Shown piece after piece: positions 59,347 to 64,000 of a DNA stretch of 64,000 nt. Under the pieces are notes generated by a model that was given only the letters and a program-made list of their open reading frames with translations, had not been told where the DNA came from and searched no databases. The position numbers were made by a program, and so were the translations under genes. Source of the DNA: Alitta virens (Eukaryota; Annelida; Polychaeta; Phyllodocida; Nereididae); NCBI GenBank assembly GCA_932294295.1, contig OW028574.1, positions 9,434,215 to 9,498,214 of the forward strand, in the 5' to 3' direction. Position 1 is the first letter of the stretch, and every line of letters starts with the position of its first letter.

Positions 59347-62300
59347 CTATGATTTTTTTTTTCATAAAAGAAAGGAAATACATACAGCTGTTTGAGTTTT
59401 TGGTGAAAATATACGATTATATTTGTACATGAATAACGCTATGGACCATAAGCTCCAGCTACATCATGGGAGGACCTCAGACAAGGCTAGATAGGAAATG
59501 CAACATAACAATTAGTGAAGGTCCTGCAGGGTAGACAGTCCCATGGACTATTGTGAAGGTCTGGTTGCTGCTGCAAGGAGAGCATCTCAGCAGGTCACTA
59601 GAATAATGAAGGTAGGACTGGTAAGAGACAGAGGCAGAGTAGAAAAGATGACAGTGAATATGCCTTCTGTCTGTAACCATCCGGTTGGGGTTAAACTTCC
59701 TTATTGCCCTGTCTGACCCTCTCAGATATGAGGGCATCTGGAGACCAAGAAAATATCAGGACACTTGCCCCAGAACACACTCAGTCTTAATGTAGATTGA
59801 AGAATGTGGATGGGGTATTAGTTGATGCATTAGCTGGATGCGGTTGTAGATTGGTGACAGGAAGCAAGACATGACAACAGGATGGCAGTCACTCAAGACA
59901 AGAACCAGAATACTCCCCACTTAGCATATTTATGCACTCATCTGGAAGTCAGCAAAGGTCACGAGTGGGTGATGCAGGAAATACCCAAACAAATTCAGTG
60001 ACATCTGTCAGGTGATATCACTAGGTTTTATCTGTGCTACCCTTTGACCATGTGCAGATGGATGGTTTTTACACCCCAGCTTTTGGTGAATTTATATATG
60101 AGCAGCGAGTTTGTCATTGCAAAATCATAAATTGAATCATAAATTGACGCGTACAAATGGCCATCTCAGATTTTACCGCAGTTGCTGCTTACCTGGCTCG
60201 CTTTATCTATGTGCAAAACCGTTAGGTCTGGACATGTGTTCTGTTTTCAGACATTTAGTATTTGGAACTTTTTCCTTCACTGTTTTCAAATTGGAAATGG
60301 GATAAAGAATTGATGTTAAAGGTTGAATGAGTTTGGTTCTACGAAAATGCCATAATACAGGAAGTTAATCTGTCACTGGCTGTCTCCGATGATCCCTGCT
60401 GCTCCATATAGAAGTGGGCTTGGGGCGAAGTGGACTCAGGACCTAGATGTAAGGTTTGACCCGCTGGACCAGTAATGACCATCAAATGACCTTCGCCATC
60501 CCAAAATCCTCTCAGCTGCAAGGGACAGCTCACCGTTATTAGGCTAGTGGTGTTCTTATGACCTTGGCGGTCTTCCTGCGTCCTTCACGTTGGCCCTTGG
60601 GCGGAGTGGCGCATTAGTCCGGTCCTTCCCATCAAGTGACAGGCTTCAAGCAGGACTGAATAGGAAGAATAATGCATGATGGCCATGTCATCAGGCATTA
60701 CCTGTGAGTCCCTAGTCTGAGGCCCAAGAAATGTGGAAGACTCATGAATAGACAATGCGCTCGAGCAAACCGGTGGGACATCGCGGAGACGAGGTGATGT
60801 GGATCTGTCACTACGGTCCTCCATCTCAGTAAAAGGTGGTTTATTGCCTGCTCTGCATATCAAATGCTTGTCTTTTCTTCGGTTTTATGATGTCTTAGTG
60901 CACTTTTTGATTGATGGAGATCAGTAAAGTTCACTTCCCCAAGTAGTTCCTTGTCGAGAAGGAAAAGCACCAGCAAAAAAAGTGGTGTCTCATTTGGTTT
61001 ACATAAGATAATATGGTACTTAATATAAAAAAGTATACAAAATCAAGTAGAAAAGCAACTTCAGACCGAGAAATATAAGTGGAAAGTTACCTTTCGATGA
61101 CAAAGTATCTCCTTTGCTGCCAAATAGCAATGGCATTGTGTTGTAGTGCCTTGCAAATTGAGTCACAAAGTTTCTCGGTGACTGACTGGTTTTCTAATTG
61201 CAAATCTGCTTTGGTAATCCCTATATAAGAAGTTGAGAGAGTTGTGTTTAAGCCAGATGAGAGAATGTGTTCATTATGCTGTCCTTGCGTGGTCGTTCTT
61301 GAGCGCATTTGTTTTATGGCCTAATCAAGAGTAGATTGGTATCGTGCTCCTACTACAGTAATGGTGAACGAATCAATCCCAATGCCCTTGGGCCTGGAAT
61401 CTGAGGAACAACTCTAAAGCTGGTCAAAGTACACAGACTGCAGTCACATACATGGCAGTCAGTTGTGACAAAAAGAATGCATATTGTACATAACAAATTG
61501 AAGGGTGGTATAGTGGAGTTTTATGTGGTCATTAATGGATGGTAAATCTGGCGTGCAGTTAATGTCGATGATAGATAAAAGATACTTGTGTTAAATTGTG
61601 TTAAATTGTTTGAAGAGTAAGCATTTCAAATTACTGTCATGCATGATGACCAGTGTGCGTTCCTAGTAGCTATTCGACACCATTGTTATGGATGGTGACA
61701 AGCGCTTTTCACAAATTCACCGCCATAAGGTGTTGGCAATGACAAATTTTAGCTTTAGCATTTATGAGTAATTCTTGGCTCAAGTGTTGAGATGGCATCC
61801 TCTAGCCCTGGTTCCTCCTCCTCTTCATCCTCGCTGACCTTGCGAGCCCTTCGGGCTTCTGTTTCTGTCTTGTTTCTTTCCGCTCAAATGCTCGCTGGCC
61901 GATTCGCTTAATGTTATTGCCTCCAAGACGAACTGGACTCTGATACTTGTGTCAAAGAAAACATTCCCCTTGGCTGACACTGACTTTGGTTTTACTGGCA
62001 GAACGTGCACTGTCCTTGTGGTCAATACTTGTGGTCATCCAATATGGCCATTTGGGCACGTTCTGGCCATTCGTCAACATTGGAGAAACAGGGATAAGGA
62101 AGGCAGACTTGGCACTTGTGTGGGATGTAATGAAGAACTCCTCTGAAATAGGCTTAAACTTAGTGACATCCATAGCAACCAAGGATAATTTGGGAAGGCA
62201 AACTGTCAGAAACTGATGGTTCGTGATTCTGATGTAGGGACTGTAGGTGGTGATGTCACTGACACATTGTCTGTTAACAATTCATGTTGCACAAAGTTCT

Positions 62301-63269
62301 ATGAAGTTTCACCCACGTCGACTGTTAATTGTTCCATAATAGACCTATCTGCAATTCGGTATTGAACCAGCTACCGAACACTTGCGTTGAGTAGGAGTAT
62401 TAGCTCATACACGCAACAGCATTTGGAGGCTCCTGCATACCATTGTAAGTATTTGCCATCGCAAACCAGCTGTCATGCAGAAAAGGCAGAATGAATCTCT
62501 AGATTCAATCAAAGACAGCAACTGTGTGAGGCTTTAAGACTGAGACCTAAATCTGGCAATGTAAAACTTGACATGAGTTGCTAAAAGCAAAGTTTCTGCC
62601 AGTTTTTTCAGTTGTGAATCCCTCGCTCTTGCAATCTGATGAATCAAAAATGGAATTTTCTTGCTGATTCAGCCAAGGTCATGAAGCGCTGTTTTTAATT
62701 AGGTAACATTCCCTGGCGATTGACATCTTTCCTCCTGGAGAACATTTGCATCAAGTGTTGATCTTTTATGTCTGATGATGCAGTTTGCTTGATGCAATTG
62801 AGTGGAACTGCATTCATCGACCACACACATACAATGGATGGAGTAATTCTCTTAAAGCTGCCACCCCAGTGTTTCTAAGAGTAATCTCTAATCCCTTTGA
62901 TAATCGTCGATGAATGAAGAATTTGGGGACTTATTTTAATAAAATTTCAAAATGGTAATCTCAAAGTGTCTGTAAATATAAAGACAATAAATTGTGTGAA
63001 TACTTCTGAGTGCTTTTGCCAACTTGTTAATTTTTTTTAGAGAAATGGGAAATGTGCAATGGGAGAAATAAAGGCCTGCTGTCACAGTACCGAGTGTACA
63101 AACAAACCCTGAAACAAATTTCATTGTTGTGTCCGTCGTCAGACAGTGAAATTTAGGAGGTTCGTCATCTCAGTAATTCCAATATGGGAGGGTATATTGG
63201 AAGGTCTCCCGTGACATTCTATTGACAGGATTTAACCTTCTTCCTCTGAACGTGACAATCCAGATGCTT

Positions 63270-63312
63270 ATACTGCTGCTGATGCTGCTGCTGCTGCTGC
63301 TGCTGATGCTGG
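63270..63312. repeat. CTG trinucleotide repeat
   Basis: CTGCTGCTGATGCTG followed by six CTG and further variants. Simple repeat that opens the leucine- and alanine-rich frames on both strands. Confidence 0.9.
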
Positions 63313-64000
63313 GCTTGATGCTGCAAAGAGTGATATCAAATATGATATCAAAGATTCCACAAAACCAGCTCCATCAGTTGACAAATGAACATTCATCCTC
63401 CTGGGAAGCCTTTGCGGGATTCTCCACCATTCGTTTGAGGAGTCGCAAGGTTCCTCAAGGAAATTGCCTCTTGTCAAAATAATTAACTAATCAATGTATA
63501 GAGGTTGCCTGACTCAGATCTAATCATCCGTTTTTAATCAACTTAGGATTTCCTGAAGTTACGTTTTCTTTTTCGCAGATTGTTCCAGTTGAGTGATAAC
63601 CGCCTCATGTGGGATTTCGAATCAGATTTTTTTTCGGAGTCTGCAGAAACGCTTGGTTACGAATGGTTATCAGTGATTTCCTGATTGCTTGAATGGTTTT
63701 TTTTTTCTAAACTTAATTGATATTTAATTTATTTATTGGAACATTGATTAAATACTGCCGGTCAATTACTTAAATGGTTACTTAGTATCGATACAGTGGT
63801 ATTGCTATCGGTGAATTGGCTACAATGAACCACCCAGGTGCAGTCCTCGCCCAATCGAGCATTTTCTCAAACAGTTCACAAAAGAACCAAACTGTAAACA
63901 TTAGATGAATTGATTGGCCCAATGAATCCATGAGAAATGTCACGTGTTAAACGACCTTGGGAGCTTGTCCTGTCCACACGTTTTGCCATCAATTCCTCAC

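Larger units (their letters stand above)
25581..64000 (+). other. NRXN1: Neurexin intron, at least 38.4 kb, no exon recognised
   Basis: The + strand was searched by eye for LNS4 features (S-Y-D-G start, R-F-R-T/S strand, W-H-x-V-R). No convincing exon was found, so this is read as one very long intron running off the window. It contains the repeats and relics listed separately. The stretches 26.45-28.3, 32.1-33.8, 34.0-36.5, 37.0-39.1, 39.7-41.7, 42.0-44.0, 48-54.4, 57.1-59.0 and 59.4-64 kb contain nothing I can name beyond short simple repeats. A short or divergent exon could have been missed. Confidence 0.6.

Noticed and set aside
61800..62220. Several overlapping 65-90-codon frames on both strands
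   Set aside because: No recognised motif, mutually overlapping, and no splice sites fitting the neurexin phase; considered for LNS4 and dismissed.

Overview
The window is intronic and exonic DNA of a bilaterian animal, probably a marine invertebrate. It is AT-rich, carries GT-AG introns from about 0.3 kb to more than 38 kb, and is full of tRNA-derived SINEs, LINE 3' relics, foldback elements and mini/microsatellites. There is no bacterial gene organisation. The phylum cannot be fixed from the sequence alone; a deuterostome or lophotrochozoan would both fit.

The only gene recognised with confidence is the middle of an alpha-neurexin on the + strand. Three exons join in frame: 9886-10044 (end of the LNS2/laminin-G domain), 24407-24860 (LNS2 end and most of LNS3) and 25175-25510 (end of LNS3 plus the whole EGF2 module). 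The first begins exactly where alternative splice site 2 (SS2) lies in vertebrate neurexins. A good candidate for the SS2 insert itself, a 27-nt phase-0 microexon encoding LIRDRGICH, is at 5655-5681. It is preceded by three tandem branch-point-like GACTAAC motifs and two GCATG (RBFOX-type) motifs. No LNS4 exon was found after 25510, so the following intron seems to run through the remaining 38.5 kb.

1-9.9 kb: a 29-bp tandem repeat, a young SINE nested inside an older copy of the same SINE, two more SINEs and LINE 3' ends. 10-24.4 kb: the 14.4-kb intron, with an 866-bp palindrome-rich insertion flanked by 16-bp direct repeats, LINE 3' ends on the minus strand, two copies of a foldback MITE and a 13-bp minisatellite. 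24.4-25.6 kb: the exon pair. 25.6-64 kb: intron with SINEs, a polypyrimidine tract, a 16-bp minisatellite, a 43-bp and a 31-bp tandem repeat, a SINE-derived tetranucleotide array, a third MITE and two LINE ORF2 fragments on the + strand. A few long anonymous reading frames (28.4, 29.2, 22.0 and 51.9 kb) are listed with low confidence.

The exons encode one part of a presynaptic adhesion receptor. No second host gene is supported. Most other open frames are chance, repeats or antisense shadows.
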